Assembly: GCF_002746455.1 (NCBI RefSeq) | Contig: NZ_NWUW01000013.1 | Span: 62,001 to 126,000, forward strand | DNA length: 64,000 bases | Direction: 5' to 3' | From: Bacillus fungorum | GTDB lineage: Bacteria > Bacillota > Bacilli > Bacillales > Bacillaceae_G | Part shown: positions 7,717 through 17,017 of the stretch, piece by piece | Layout of the letters: each line of letters begins with the position of its first letter | How positions within the stretch are numbered: position 1 is the first letter of the stretch | Program-made: the position numbers and the translations under genes | Notes under the pieces: model-generated | What the model saw: only the letters and a program-made list of their open reading frames with translations | Database searches by the model: none | Told to the model about the DNA's origin: nothing

Positions 7717-9030
7717 GAATACGATAATAATCGCAATTGGTGCGATAAAGCGAAGTAAGAATAACCATAATACGAACAGTTTATAGCCTTTATTTTTACT
7801 TACACCAAACTCTTTCATTAATACATCTTTCTTCATTTTTAAAGGAACAAAGATGGAAACTAATAGAACACCAAGTGGCATTAGTACGTTACTAACTGCA
7901 TAATCTGCTAAATCAAAGACTGTCTTTCCGAAAATCTTCAGATCACTTAATATACCAAATGATAATGCTGATGGCACTCCAACAACGAAGATTAATAATC
8001 CGACGATTAACGCCATTTTTTCACGTTTCCCTTTACCTTTTGCAGTTAAAGATGCAACACTAATTTCTAACATTGAAATCGCTGATGTAATTGTCGCAAA
8101 AAAGAATAGTAATAAGAAAACGATGAAGAATAATTTTCCGAATGCCATTTTACTGAAAATAGCTGGTAGTACGATAAATAATAGCCCTGGTCCTTGAGAT
8201 GGTTCCATTCCAAATGCGAACACTACTGGGAAAATCGCTAGCCCTGCAAGTAATGTAATTACAAGCGTTAAAGCTACGATAGAAAATGCTGAACGCGGTA
8301 AACTTTCCTCTTTCGGTAAGTATGAACTATACGTTACCATTACTGCTACACCGACAGATAGTGAGAAGAACGATTGTCCCATTGCATATAATATGATTTC
8401 TGATGTTACATGTGAGAAATCAGGTTGTAAGAAGAAACGAACGCCTTCTCCAGCACCGTCTAATGTAAGTGCACGAACGATTAAAACAAAGAATAAAACA
8501 AATAATGCTGGCATGAAATATTTATTTACTTTTTCAACACCATTTTGTACACCTTTACTTACGATGAAAATAGTAATAAGGATGAATAATAACTGTGATC
8601 CAACTGCTAAATACGGATTGGAAATGATTTCACCAAACGTAGCTTCGTATGCCCCATTTCCTTCCCAGAGTCGACCTGTAATTGCATTCCATAAATATAA
8701 TATAATCCATCCTCCTACAACGCTGTAGAAAGAAAGTAATATGAAACATGTTACAATCCCTAATTTCCCTAACCACGGCCATAATGTTTTTGGTGCGATT
8801 TCTCTATATGCATCAACGGCCTCTTTTTGTGTACTTCTTCCGATAACAAATTCAGCTAATAATAGCGGTAAACCAATTAATAATGTGAAACCGATGAAAA
8901 TAAGAAAGAATGCACCGCCCCCTCCAATTCCGGCCATATATGGGAATTTCCAAATCGCCCCTAGACCAATTGCTGAACCTGCTGCGGCTAATACGAAACC
9001 TAATTTCGATGTCCATTGCTGTGAATTCAT
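7693..9030 (-). CDS. Sodium-dependent neurotransmitter-symporter-family amino acid transporter
   Basis: This 445-residue LeuT-fold protein shows the TM1 sodium/substrate signature [22 protein letters not shown]2 [17 protein letters not shown] and [20 protein letters not shown] in TM6-7. There are about eleven or twelve helices, a normal count. It imports an amino acid with Na+. The leader is a T-box with a phenylalanine codon (UUC), so phenylalanine or another aromatic acid is the inferred substrate. The 3' end overlaps the truncated deacetylase; the C-terminus may have been altered by that junction but length is normal. Confidence 0.9.
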   Translation of the reverse strand: MNSQQWTSKLGFVLAAAGSAIGLGAIWKFPYMAGIGGGGAFFLIFIGFTLLIGLPLLLAEFVIGRSTQKEAVDAYREIAPKTLWPWLGKLGIVTCFILLSFYSVVGGWIILYLWNAITGRLWEGNGAYEATFGEIISNPYLAVGSQLLFILITIFIVSKGVQNGVEKVNKYFMPALFVLFFVLIVRALTLDGAGEGVRFFLQPDFSHVTSEIILYAMGQSFFSLSVGVAVMVTYSSYLPKEESLPRSAFSIVALTLVITLLAGLAIFPVVFAFGMEPSQGPGLLFIVLPAIFSKMAFGKLFFIVFLLLFFFATITSAISMLEISVASLTAKGKGKREKMALIVGLLIFVVGVPSALSFGILSDLKIFGKTVFDLADYAVSNVLMPLGVLLVSIFVPLKMKKDVLMKEFGVSKNKGYKLFVLWLFLLRFIAPIAIIIVFLNVLGII

Positions 9031-9127
9031 CTGTTAATCTCCTCTCTTTATCTTTTTCTGTTTTACAATTCAGTATTTATATTGTTCTATCCAAACTCTT
9101 TTCTAATACGCTCACGTCCTCCCTAAT

Positions 9128-9545
9128 AATAAAAAAACGCCCCTACGCAAATACGTAGGGACGACAAAAATATCGCGGTACCACCCTAGTTATGAAGATA
9201 CAACAAAGTTAGGACCTAAATAAAAAAACGCCCCTACGCAAATACGTAGGGACGATAAAATATCGCGGTACCACCCTAGTTATGAAGCCACAACAAAGTT
9301 AGGACCTAAATAAAAAACATCCCTACGTAAATACGTAGGGACGATAAATATCGCGGTACCACCCTAGTTGTGAAACAATCTTCACCACTTTATTTGATAA
9401 CGGTATAAACTACCGTCTTTCATTTCCTCACAATGTGAGATTTATGAAAGATGCTCCAGGACGAACTTCATGAATAATCTATATGCTGATTCACACCAAC
9501 CACCAGCTCTCTGAAATAGGGAGATATTCACTACTATACCCTTTC
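9128..9545 (-). promoter_or_regulatory. Phenylalanine T-box leader with three terminator/antiterminator units
   Basis: RNA order: stem I with AGAGAGCTGGTGGTTGG and specifier GAAG-TTC-GTCC (UUC at 9463-9465), then three near-identical units of about 90 bp. Each unit has AGGGTGGTACCGCG (near 9360, 9270 and 9180), the antiterminator partner CGTCCCT and the hairpin CCCTACG...CGTAGGG plus T7. The unit linkers also repeat (ATTTAGGTCCTAACTTTGTTG). Stem I is present once. The codon alignment is supported by the asnA T-box here, which has GAAG-AAC at the same place. Confidence 0.93.
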
Positions 9546-9582
9546 ATTGCCCAAATATTATTTTCCGAATTGATTACTATCA

Positions 9583-9611
9583 TTTTTATCACACATTAAA
9601 AATAGTGTCAA
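9583..9611 (-). promoter_or_regulatory. Sigma-A promoter of the symporter T-box transcript
   Basis: TTGACA at 9606-9611, a 17-nt spacer and TAAAAA at 9583-9588, about 40 bp before stem I. Confidence 0.65.
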
Positions 9612-9775
9612 CTTATATTTTGAATTTTTATGTATTACTTTTTAAAAAAAATTCGAAATATGACTTTTAAATGAATAGTATTAGAACATTTACGGTTTAT
9701 ACTGTATTAACTTCGTTAACCGGTTTATAGTAGTATACGATGAATGCAAGACAGCACGAGTAGGAGGAAAGAATT

Positions 9776-11410
9776 TTGTCTACTTCAAAAGTTTTAAAAG
9801 GTACTGCTTTATTAAGCGGTGCGACAATGATTTCACGTATATTAGGTTTTATATACTTCTTCCCTTTTCAACTATTAGTCGGAACACAAGGGGTCGCTTT
9901 ATATGGATATGCATACTCTTGGTACGGTATTTTATTAAGCTTTTCAACTGCCGGTATTCCTATTGCCGTTTCCAAATTTGTTGCAAAACATAATGCACTT
10001 GGTGATTATAGTACAAGCAAAAAGTTATACAACTCTAGCGTAAAATTAATGTTGTTTATGGGCTTTTTAGGATTTTTAATTTTATTTATTGGAGCACCAT
10101 ACATATCACAATTTATTATTCGCTCGAAAACGCCAGATCCACAATTTATCGCCGATGTAACACTTACGATGCGAGCATTAAGTTTCGCGCTTATTATCGT
10201 ACCAGCTATGAGCGTTACACGTGGTTATTTCCAAGGATTTCAACATATGAAACCAAGTGCTGTTTCTCAAGTGGTAGAACAAATTGCACGCGTTGTTTTC
10301 ATTTTAGTTGGTAGTTTTATCGTCTCAAAACTATTAGGGGGTTCAGTAGCTTCCTCTGTTGCGGTTGCTACGTTTGGGGCTGTTATCGGAGCACTTGCCA
10401 GCGTCTCTATTTTAATGATGTACTGGAAAAAATATAATGGGTTAAAACCTCCCGAAGGCGAATTAAAGTCAAGAGCATCGAATATTCCATTAAAAAATAT
10501 TTATATAGAATTACTTCGATATGCAATCCCAATTGTATTTGTTGGCATTGCAATTCCGCTCTATACGTTAGTAGATCAATATACTGTAGCTGATGTCCTT
10601 AGAGCGATGGGAGAACCTTTAGAAACAGCGAATGCAGTGTTCGCTTATATAACGAACTATGCACAAAAGTTAATTATGATTCCAGCTTCACTTGCAACTG
10701 GATTCTCCTTAACGATCATTCCTGCTATAACGAAATCTTATACAAGCGGGAAACTAGAAGAATTACAAGAACAAATTTCAAAGATATTTCAAGTATTGTT
10801 ATTCTTCACCATCCCAGCTGCATTCGGTCTTGCTAGCATCGCTTACGATGCATTCCGCATGGTTTATGTAAATCCTGAAATTGCACTTGGTGGATCACAA
10901 TATTTAATTTCATTTGCACCGTCTGCTATATTAAGTGCGATTTTCACAGTTTCAGCAGCTATATTACAAGGAATTGATTATCAAAAAAAAACGATGATTG
11001 CATTCTCAGCCGGGATTCTCGTTAAAGTTTTAGTAAATACACCGCTCTTACATTTATTTGGCGGGCACGGTGCTGTACTTGGAACAATTCTTGGATACCT
11101 CGTTTCCAATGTTATTATGTTGTACTGCATCATTAAGTTTGCGAAATTTAAAATTGGCGAGACTGCAAAAACAGTACTTCTTATTACGATTTACTCCGCA
11201 GCAATGTCTGCTGTTGTAATTGCTTTAAAGGCGATTTTAAAATGGGTTATTCCTGGACAATCTTATATGGAATCGCTTCTCATTGTTGTTATATGTGGCG
11301 CTGTAGGAGGAATTGTTTACCTTTTATTCGTCCTAACGAGCGGACTTGCTTCACATATTCTCGGTGATAGAATTCAACGATTACCCGTACTAGGTAAATT
11401 AATTAAATAA
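9776..11410 (+). CDS. murJ: Lipid II flippase, MurJ/YtgP type (MATE-like polysaccharide export family)
   Basis: This 544-residue protein has about 14 membrane helices and starts KVLKGTALLSGATMISRILG, the hallmark of the MviN/MurJ and SpoVB branch. It resembles B. subtilis YtgP, which is MurJ and flips the peptidoglycan precursor lipid II. The start is TTG at 9776, preceded by GGAGGAAAG at a good distance. Other branch members (SpoVB, YkvU, YabM) are sporulation-specific, so paralogue assignment is not absolute. It is monocistronic with its own terminator. Confidence 0.82.
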   Translation: MSTSKVLKGTALLSGATMISRILGFIYFFPFQLLVGTQGVALYGYAYSWYGILLSFSTAGIPIAVSKFVAKHNALGDYSTSKKLYNSSVKLMLFMGFLGFLILFIGAPYISQFIIRSKTPDPQFIADVTLTMRALSFALIIVPAMSVTRGYFQGFQHMKPSAVSQVVEQIARVVFILVGSFIVSKLLGGSVASSVAVATFGAVIGALASVSILMMYWKKYNGLKPPEGELKSRASNIPLKNIYIELLRYAIPIVFVGIAIPLYTLVDQYTVADVLRAMGEPLETANAVFAYITNYAQKLIMIPASLATGFSLTIIPAITKSYTSGKLEELQEQISKIFQVLLFFTIPAAFGLASIAYDAFRMVYVNPEIALGGSQYLISFAPSAILSAIFTVSAAILQGIDYQKKTMIAFSAGILVKVLVNTPLLHLFGGHGAVLGTILGYLVSNVIMLYCIIKFAKFKIGETAKTVLLITIYSAAMSAVVIALKAILKWVIPGQSYMESLLIVVICGAVGGIVYLLFVLTSGLASHILGDRIQRLPVLGKLIK

Positions 11411-11421
11411 AAAGAAAGAAA

Positions 11422-11458
11422 GAAGGGATGTAACTCATTGTTACATCCCTTCTTTTTA
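11422..11458. terminator. Terminator between convergent murJ and nucleotidyltransferase genes
   Basis: GAAGGGATGTAAC...GTTACATCCCTTC followed by TTTTT. The final bases overlap the stop of the convergent gene. Confidence 0.85.
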
Positions 11459-12280
11459 CTTCGCATATTGAATACGCTTTTGTTGTTCAGCAATATGTAA
11501 TTCTGGAACATGGTGTTCTACTAAATGTAATAGTTCTTCGATTAACACTTCTAACTCCTGTACACTATACTCCGGTTTCCCTATTAATGTATTCGCCATA
11601 CGCTCATATAAGTTTTCAGGCTTAATATTCATTCGTTCCACATTATGCGGCATCCATTTAAATGCAGGATGATGTACATACATTCGGTTTAGACCAAATA
11701 AGACCCCAAATATATTTCTTTGTACTTCACAAATAACATCATATAGCATAAGCCAATCTTTTCGTTTTAAAAGAGCCTCCCGATTATGCCAACGATTGCT
11801 TAACCAAAGGTTTTCTGAAATCATCCGTTTCGCTAGATCTTCTGGATATGCTACCACTTTATCTTTTAATTCATGTACTTTCTCTTCTCCATACAAACTA
11901 ACACCGTCATGAACGGATGATACGATACATTGTTTTTCATAACTTATATCATATTGATCCACCACATCAGAAATAACTTTCTCTACTGTTTCTGTTAAAA
12001 AGTTACTAATCTCTAATTTAATTCCTTCTTTCGTCAAATACGTTTCCGACCATTCTTCGTCCTCGTAAGGATGATATGACAAAATTGTTCCACCAATATG
12101 GTTAATAGGCCCTTTTCGATCCTCATCCTCTAGTGGCGCTGACCATAAAATATGTAACTCAATATCTGAATGTTCATCTTCTAGCTTTCTAGCTACTGAG
12201 CCCGCTAAAATAATAGCCTCCACTTTAGGATTTTGCCTATAAATCTCCGACATTTCTATTGCTTTTTCTTTTAATCCCAC
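11456..12280 (-). CDS. Nucleotidyltransferase-domain protein (minimal pol-beta fold), role unknown
   Basis: The 274-residue protein has the nucleotidyltransferase signature AIILAGSVARKLEDEHSDIE near residues 23-42: G-S followed by D-x-E, as in aminoglycoside adenylyltransferase-like enzymes. The rest is a helical C-terminal domain (WLSNRWHNREALLKRKDWLM) similar to DUF4037-like substrate domains. It may transfer a nucleotide to a small molecule or protein, but no substrate can be named. A single gene followed by a shared terminator. It is not close enough to known aminoglycoside-resistance enzymes to call resistance. Confidence 0.7.
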   Translation of the reverse strand: MGLKEKAIEMSEIYRQNPKVEAIILAGSVARKLEDEHSDIELHILWSAPLEDEDRKGPINHIGGTILSYHPYEDEEWSETYLTKEGIKLEISNFLTETVEKVISDVVDQYDISYEKQCIVSSVHDGVSLYGEEKVHELKDKVVAYPEDLAKRMISENLWLSNRWHNREALLKRKDWLMLYDVICEVQRNIFGVLFGLNRMYVHHPAFKWMPHNVERMNIKPENLYERMANTLIGKPEYSVQELEVLIEELLHLVEHHVPELHIAEQQKRIQYAK

Positions 12281-12361
12281 TTCATTTCCCCCTAAAATTG
12301 CAGTACATCATTACTTTTTCATTTATCTATTTTGATATTACCTTTTCAAATTCCTGCTAAA

Positions 12362-12879
12362 TCATATTTCTACCCAATAACGCTGAACAATTTCACCTGT
12401 ATGAGAAGAAACCACTTCATCTTCTAACACACCGCCAACCTTTTGAATCGTTTTAGCCGATGCGATATTAACTTTATCACAAGTTATTAACACTTTCTGC
12501 GCCCTAACTTTTGCGCTTCATCTAATGCGAGTTTTAATTGTTTTGTCGCGTAACCTTGGCGACGCTTATTCGGATGGACACTATATCCAATATGACCACT
12601 TTCCCGCAATAATTCTTCGTTTAATCGATGTCTAATATTCACAAAACCTATAAGTTCCCCTTTTTCAAAACTTAAAAATTGGCTAGATGGTACTCGATTA
12701 GCTTGTAAGTTTTCTCCCACTTCTTGTATACTCACTTTTTCAAACCATTCATCGAGAGAATCAAAATTTTGTAAAGAACTACTACCGTGTGGTTGTTCAT
12801 CCGTATGTAAAAATGCCTCCCGGTACTCCAAAATTTGTTCACTATATTCATTTGTTGGTTTTAATAGTTTCATTGTCAT
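12362..12879 (-). pseudogene. GNAT acetyltransferase, frameshifted near the 3' end
   Basis: The first frame (start ATG 12879 after GAGAGGGGAG) gives a GNAT fold with the acetyl-CoA loop GYSVHPNKRRQGYATKQL, then runs KLGRRKC and a stop at 12487. A one-base shift at about 12495-12505 restores KVLITCDKVNIASAKTIQKV through to a C-terminal QRYWVEI ending at 12362, the normal end of this family. A single indel therefore splits a gene of about 170 codons. It could be a sequencing error. The product would be an N-acetyltransferase of unknown substrate. Confidence 0.82.
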
Positions 12880-12905
12880 TCTCCCCTCTCTCCAACCTAA
12901 AACAA

Positions 12906-12940
12906 ACACCTTAATCGTGACAATTTCACGATTAAGGTGT
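12906..12940 (-). terminator. Terminator after cysK
   Basis: Perfect 15-bp arms ACACCTTAATCGTGA and complement around a 5-nt loop, between cysK and the acetyltransferase pseudogene. Confidence 0.8.
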
Positions 12941-12951
12941 TTCTATCATTT

Positions 12952-13869
12952 TCATTCAAATAATCCCATACTTAAATAACGCTCACCTGTATCAGGTGCA
13001 ATACATAAAACTTTTTTACCAGCGCCTAATCGTTTTGCAATCATAATCGCTGCATAAACAGAAGCTCCAGAAGACGGCCCTACTAATAAACCTTCTTGCC
13101 TAGCTAAGTTTCTCATTGTCGTTAAAGCCTCTTCGTCTGCAATTTGAATAATTTCGTTATACACTTCTGTATTTAAGTTTTTTGGAATAAATCCTGGACT
13201 TGTTCCTACTAGTTTATGAGGACCTGGAATACCACCTGATAAAACGGGAGATCCTTTCGGTTCTACTACTGCAATATATAAGTTTGGTAGTTTCTCTTTT
13301 AACGTTTCACCAGTCCCGGTAATAGTTCCGCCTGTTCCCGCCGTTGCTACGAATGCATCAAGCTCTCCATCCATTTGTTCATAAATTTCAAGCGCAGTCG
13401 TATAACGATGAATATTCGGGTTTGCTGGGTTTTCAAATTGTTGCGGAATAAAACTATTTGGAATTTGCTTTTGCAGTTCTAATGCCTTCGCAATCGCTCC
13501 TGGCATTCTTTGTTCTGCTGGTGTTAAAACTACTTCTGCTCCGTATGCTTTCAATAAATTTATACGCTCTTTTGACATATTATCTGGCATAATTAAAATC
13601 GCTTTATACCCTTTAGCAGCTGCATTCATCGCTAAGCCTATTCCTGTATTTCCACTTGTCGGTTCAATAATTGTATCTCCTGGTTTGATGAGACCATTCT
13701 CTTCTGCAACGTGCAGTAAATTATAGGCAGCACGGTCTTTCACACTGCGTGACGGATTAAACATTTCCAGTTTTACATACACATCTGCTGCGTCTTCTGG
13801 AATAAATTTAGATAATCGGACGACAGGTGTATCCCCTATTAATTCTGTTACGTTTTCACATAATTTCAT
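12952..13869 (-). CDS. cysK: Cysteine synthase (O-acetylserine sulfhydrylase)
   Basis: This 305-residue fold-type II PLP enzyme makes cysteine from O-acetylserine and sulfide. It shows the PLP lysine in NPSRSVKDRAAYNLL, the substrate loop PTSGNTGIGLA, the phosphate loop TAGTGGTITGTGE and the C-terminal GPSSGASVYAA. Length is normal. It lies 10 bp behind an MFS gene and probably shares its transcript. No S-box or T-box precedes the pair. B. cereus-group genomes have more than one paralogue, so it may be a secondary CysK rather than the CymR-complexed one. Confidence 0.88.
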   Translation of the reverse strand: MKLCENVTELIGDTPVVRLSKFIPEDAADVYVKLEMFNPSRSVKDRAAYNLLHVAEENGLIKPGDTIIEPTSGNTGIGLAMNAAAKGYKAILIMPDNMSKERINLLKAYGAEVVLTPAEQRMPGAIAKALELQKQIPNSFIPQQFENPANPNIHRYTTALEIYEQMDGELDAFVATAGTGGTITGTGETLKEKLPNLYIAVVEPKGSPVLSGGIPGPHKLVGTSPGFIPKNLNTEVYNEIIQIADEEALTTMRNLARQEGLLVGPSSGASVYAAIMIAKRLGAGKKVLCIAPDTGERYLSMGLFE

Positions 13870-13879
13870 AGCGCATCCC

Positions 13880-15091
13880 CTATTCTATCGTTTTCTTATC
13901 ACTTGGTAATAACCAAGAAGTAAGTCCAATTAATGGTAGACAACTACATAGTAACATAATGAATTGTAGACTATATATATCAGCCAATTTCCCAAGGACT
14001 ACAGATCCTAAAGCTCCGAGTCCAAACGCAAGCCCTACAATTAATCCAGATACCATTCCTACTTTTCCAGGAACAAGCTCTTGCGCATAAACAACAATTA
14101 CACTAAAACTACTTGAACTAATAAAACCGATACATAAAAATAACGGTACAACCCACACGAGCGACACGTGAGGTAGCAAAAGTGCAAGTGGTGCCGAACC
14201 TAGCATCGAAAATACAATAATTGTTTTCTTTCCAAATCGATCTGCTAGTGGACCACCAAAGAAAGTTCCTAATACACCAGCAATCATAAATGCGAATACG
14301 AAATACTGGGCATTTTTTATAGATAAACCGTAATGCTCAATTAAGTAAAATTGATAGAAATTCCCGATACCAGCACCGTACCAAGATCGTACAAAAGTAA
14401 GGAAAACAAGAAGTATAATAACAAATTTAATATGTGTACTGACAATCGCATTTTCTGCCTCAAGCGCAGCCCTCTTTTTTCTTCTCACAGCGCCAGTTGC
14501 TAATTCATTCCTATACCAATTTGATACGAAAATTAATAACACAATTCCTACCGCTGCAAATGCGGTAAAACCTAAAGAACCAATTTGGCCGAGCGGAACG
14601 AAAATTAACGCTGTAAAAATAGGAGCTAAGGAGTTCCCTGTATTTCCTCCTACTTGATAAATCGCTTGCGCTAAACCTCGCTTTGCACCGGACGCCATAT
14701 AAGCAACACGGGCACCTTCTGGATGAAAGACTGCGGAGCCTAAGCCGATAAATAAAACAGAAATGATAACAATAATAAAGTTCGGTGCAAACGCGAGTCC
14801 AATCATCCCAAGCATACTCGAAAACATACCGAGCGGTAATAAAAATGGTGACGGTTTCTTATCCGAATACATACCAAAAACCGGTTGCATAATCGATGAT
14901 GTCATATTTAACGCAAACGCAATCCACCCTACTTGCATATAGGATAAATTCATCGTTTTTTCCAAAATAGGAAACAACGCGGGCACAACTGCTTGCATCG
15001 AATCATTTAAAAAATGACCGAAACTAATCGCAAATAGTATTCGATATATCGTCGGTGTTTCTACTGTGTTTTTTTGCGAAACTGCCTGCAT
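13880..15091 (-). CDS. MFS transporter, fosmidomycin-resistance (Fsr)-like
   Basis: About 403 residues and 12 helices. Early signatures are ILFAISFGHFLNDSMQAVVP and PVFGMYSDKKPSPFLLPLGM, then FIGLGSAVFHPEGARVAYMA, a pattern I associate with Fsr-type exporters. I use the ATG at 15091 (AAGGAGAAATACAT before it) and not the 32-codon longer frame, whose N-terminus is hydrophilic and unlike the family. Overlap in expression with cysK suggests a metabolite export role, but the substrate is unknown. Confidence 0.78.
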   Translation of the reverse strand: MQAVSQKNTVETPTIYRILFAISFGHFLNDSMQAVVPALFPILEKTMNLSYMQVGWIAFALNMTSSIMQPVFGMYSDKKPSPFLLPLGMFSSMLGMIGLAFAPNFIIVIISVLFIGLGSAVFHPEGARVAYMASGAKRGLAQAIYQVGGNTGNSLAPIFTALIFVPLGQIGSLGFTAFAAVGIVLLIFVSNWYRNELATGAVRRKKRAALEAENAIVSTHIKFVIILLVFLTFVRSWYGAGIGNFYQFYLIEHYGLSIKNAQYFVFAFMIAGVLGTFFGGPLADRFGKKTIIVFSMLGSAPLALLLPHVSLVWVVPLFLCIGFISSSSFSVIVVYAQELVPGKVGMVSGLIVGLAFGLGALGSVVLGKLADIYSLQFIMLLCSCLPLIGLTSWLLPSDKKTIE

Positions 15092-15335
15092 ATATGTATT
15101 TCTCCTTCCTGTACAAAATATATATTTATTACAGTTAGTGTAATAAAGTAAAACTTCAACCCTAATAAATTCTGACTTTTGAAACATTTCTATTCTATAC
15201 TGGTTTCATTTCTTTTTCCAGAAATATCACTTCTTACATAATATATTTTTTCTATATGTTTTATCGGGTTTATTTATAGAAATTTTCTATATTTTCTTTT
15301 ATACTAGGACAGAGATGAAGGAAAGGATGACAACT

Positions 15336-16976
15336 ATGAAGAAAAAAACAAAAGGAATCGTTGCACTCTCAATCACATTATCTATGTTTTTAACAGCCTG
15401 TGGTCAAAAGCAAGAGTCAACAACTACCGAAGAAAAGAAAAAAGAATCTTCAAAACAAGTATTAAACATTGTAGAAGCTGGGGAAATTTCTACACTTGAT
15501 TCATCTATCGCAACCGATGGGTTTTCTTACGCTGCTTTAAACAACGTAATGGAAGGATTATATATGCCTGGTCCTGATAACAAGCCTGTTCCTGCGGCAG
15601 CTGAATCATACAAACTGAGCGAAGACGGAAAAACATATACATTTACATTACACGATTCAAAATGGTCAAATGGTGATCCAGTTACCGCCCATGATTTTGA
15701 ATATGCATGGAAACGTGCCGTTAATCCAGAAACTGCTTCTGAATACGCACATATTATGTTCGATATTAAAAACGCTGAAAAAATAAATAAAAAAGAATTA
15801 CCAATTGATTCATTTGGTGTAAAGGCGATTGATAATAAAACCCTTGAAGTACAGTTAGAACACCCTGTTCCATACTTTTTAGGTTTAATGGGATTTGCAA
15901 CATTTTATCCTCAAAACCAAAAGGTTGTAGAAACACAAGGGAAAAATTACGGACTTGAAGCTGCAAATGTAGTTTATAATGGGCCGTTCCAATTAAGTGA
16001 ATGGAAACATGATACAAGTTACAAAATGAAGAAAAACCCGAACTACTGGGATAATAAAAATGTGAAATTAAATGAAATTAATGTAAATATCGTAAAAGAT
16101 ACTTCAACAGCTGTTAATTTATTTGAAAGTAAACAAGTAGACCGTATTACGATAAATTCAGAGTTTGTTGATAAATATCAAAAAGATCCGAGCTTAAAAA
16201 AAATGGAACGTCCTTCTGTGACGTTTTTCCGATTTAGTCAAAAGAATCCTTTATTAGCAAACAAAAATGCTCGTAAAGCTATTTCGATTGCTTTTGATAA
16301 ACAAGGAATCGCAACAACGATTTTAAATAATGGTTCTATACCTGCGAATGCATTCGTTCCGAAAGGATTCGTAAAAGGACCTGACAATAAAGATTTTCGC
16401 AGTACAAGTAATGTAAAAGTAGAAACAAATGTGAAAGAAGCTAAAACACTATGGGAAACTGCGAAAAAAGAAACAAACTTACAAAATGCTTCTCTTTCAA
16501 TTATAACAACTGATGAATCTAACGATAAAAAAATTAGTGAGTTTTTAAAAGGTGAACTGGAGAAAAATTTACCTGGATTAAAAATCACATTACAACCACT
16601 TCCAGTAAAAGCATTTTTAGATCGTGAAGGAAGTGGCGATTTTGAAATTTCACTTTCCACATGGGGACCAGATTATCCTGATCCCACAACATTCTTAAAT
16701 ATGTTCGTCACAGACGGACCGTTTAATAAAATGAATTATTCTAACAAACAATACGACGAATTAATCGAGAAAACGAGCTCTACTTTAGTAACTGACTTAC
16801 CAGCACGTTGGAAAGCGTTCCAAGATGCCGAGAAAATCTTACTTGAAGATGATGCAGCTATCGCTCCAATCTTCCAATCAGGACTTGTATATTTAGAACG
16901 TCCAACAGTAAAAGATGTTGTTGTTCGTCCATTTGCAGGAATTTATTCTTATAAGTGGGCCTCTATTACAGAATAA
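15336..16976 (+). CDS. Oligopeptide ABC transporter substrate-binding lipoprotein (OppA family)
   Basis: This 546-residue protein has a lipoprotein signal peptide ending LTAC (cysteine 22), then a type II peptide-binding fold: LNIVEAGEISTLDSSIATDG, the WSNGDPVTAHDFEYAWKRAV signature of family 5 solute-binding proteins, and a C-terminal DPTTFLNMF region. It binds oligopeptides outside the membrane for uptake. No permease or ATPase genes adjoin it, so it is an orphan binding protein, one of several expected in this group. The ATG at 15336 has AAGGAAAGG 9 bp upstream; two closer ATGs are possible. Confidence 0.9.
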   Translation: MKKKTKGIVALSITLSMFLTACGQKQESTTTEEKKKESSKQVLNIVEAGEISTLDSSIATDGFSYAALNNVMEGLYMPGPDNKPVPAAAESYKLSEDGKTYTFTLHDSKWSNGDPVTAHDFEYAWKRAVNPETASEYAHIMFDIKNAEKINKKELPIDSFGVKAIDNKTLEVQLEHPVPYFLGLMGFATFYPQNQKVVETQGKNYGLEAANVVYNGPFQLSEWKHDTSYKMKKNPNYWDNKNVKLNEINVNIVKDTSTAVNLFESKQVDRITINSEFVDKYQKDPSLKKMERPSVTFFRFSQKNPLLANKNARKAISIAFDKQGIATTILNNGSIPANAFVPKGFVKGPDNKDFRSTSNVKVETNVKEAKTLWETAKKETNLQNASLSIITTDESNDKKISEFLKGELEKNLPGLKITLQPLPVKAFLDREGSGDFEISLSTWGPDYPDPTTFLNMFVTDGPFNKMNYSNKQYDELIEKTSSTLVTDLPARWKAFQDAEKILLEDDAAIAPIFQSGLVYLERPTVKDVVVRPFAGIYSYKWASITE

Positions 16977-16980
16977 GAAA

Positions 16981-17012
16981 AAGGCGATCCTAAAACATAT
17001 TAGGATCGCCTT
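16981..17012. terminator. Bidirectional terminator between oppA-like gene and hflX
   Basis: AAGGCGATCCTA...TAGGATCGCCTT with A and T runs on either side. Confidence 0.88.
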
Positions 17013-17017
17013 TTTTA

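Noticed and set aside
12366..12505. Separate short gene downstream of the acetyltransferase
   Set aside because: It is the natural C-terminus of the same GNAT protein in a shifted frame, with no start or ribosome site of its own.
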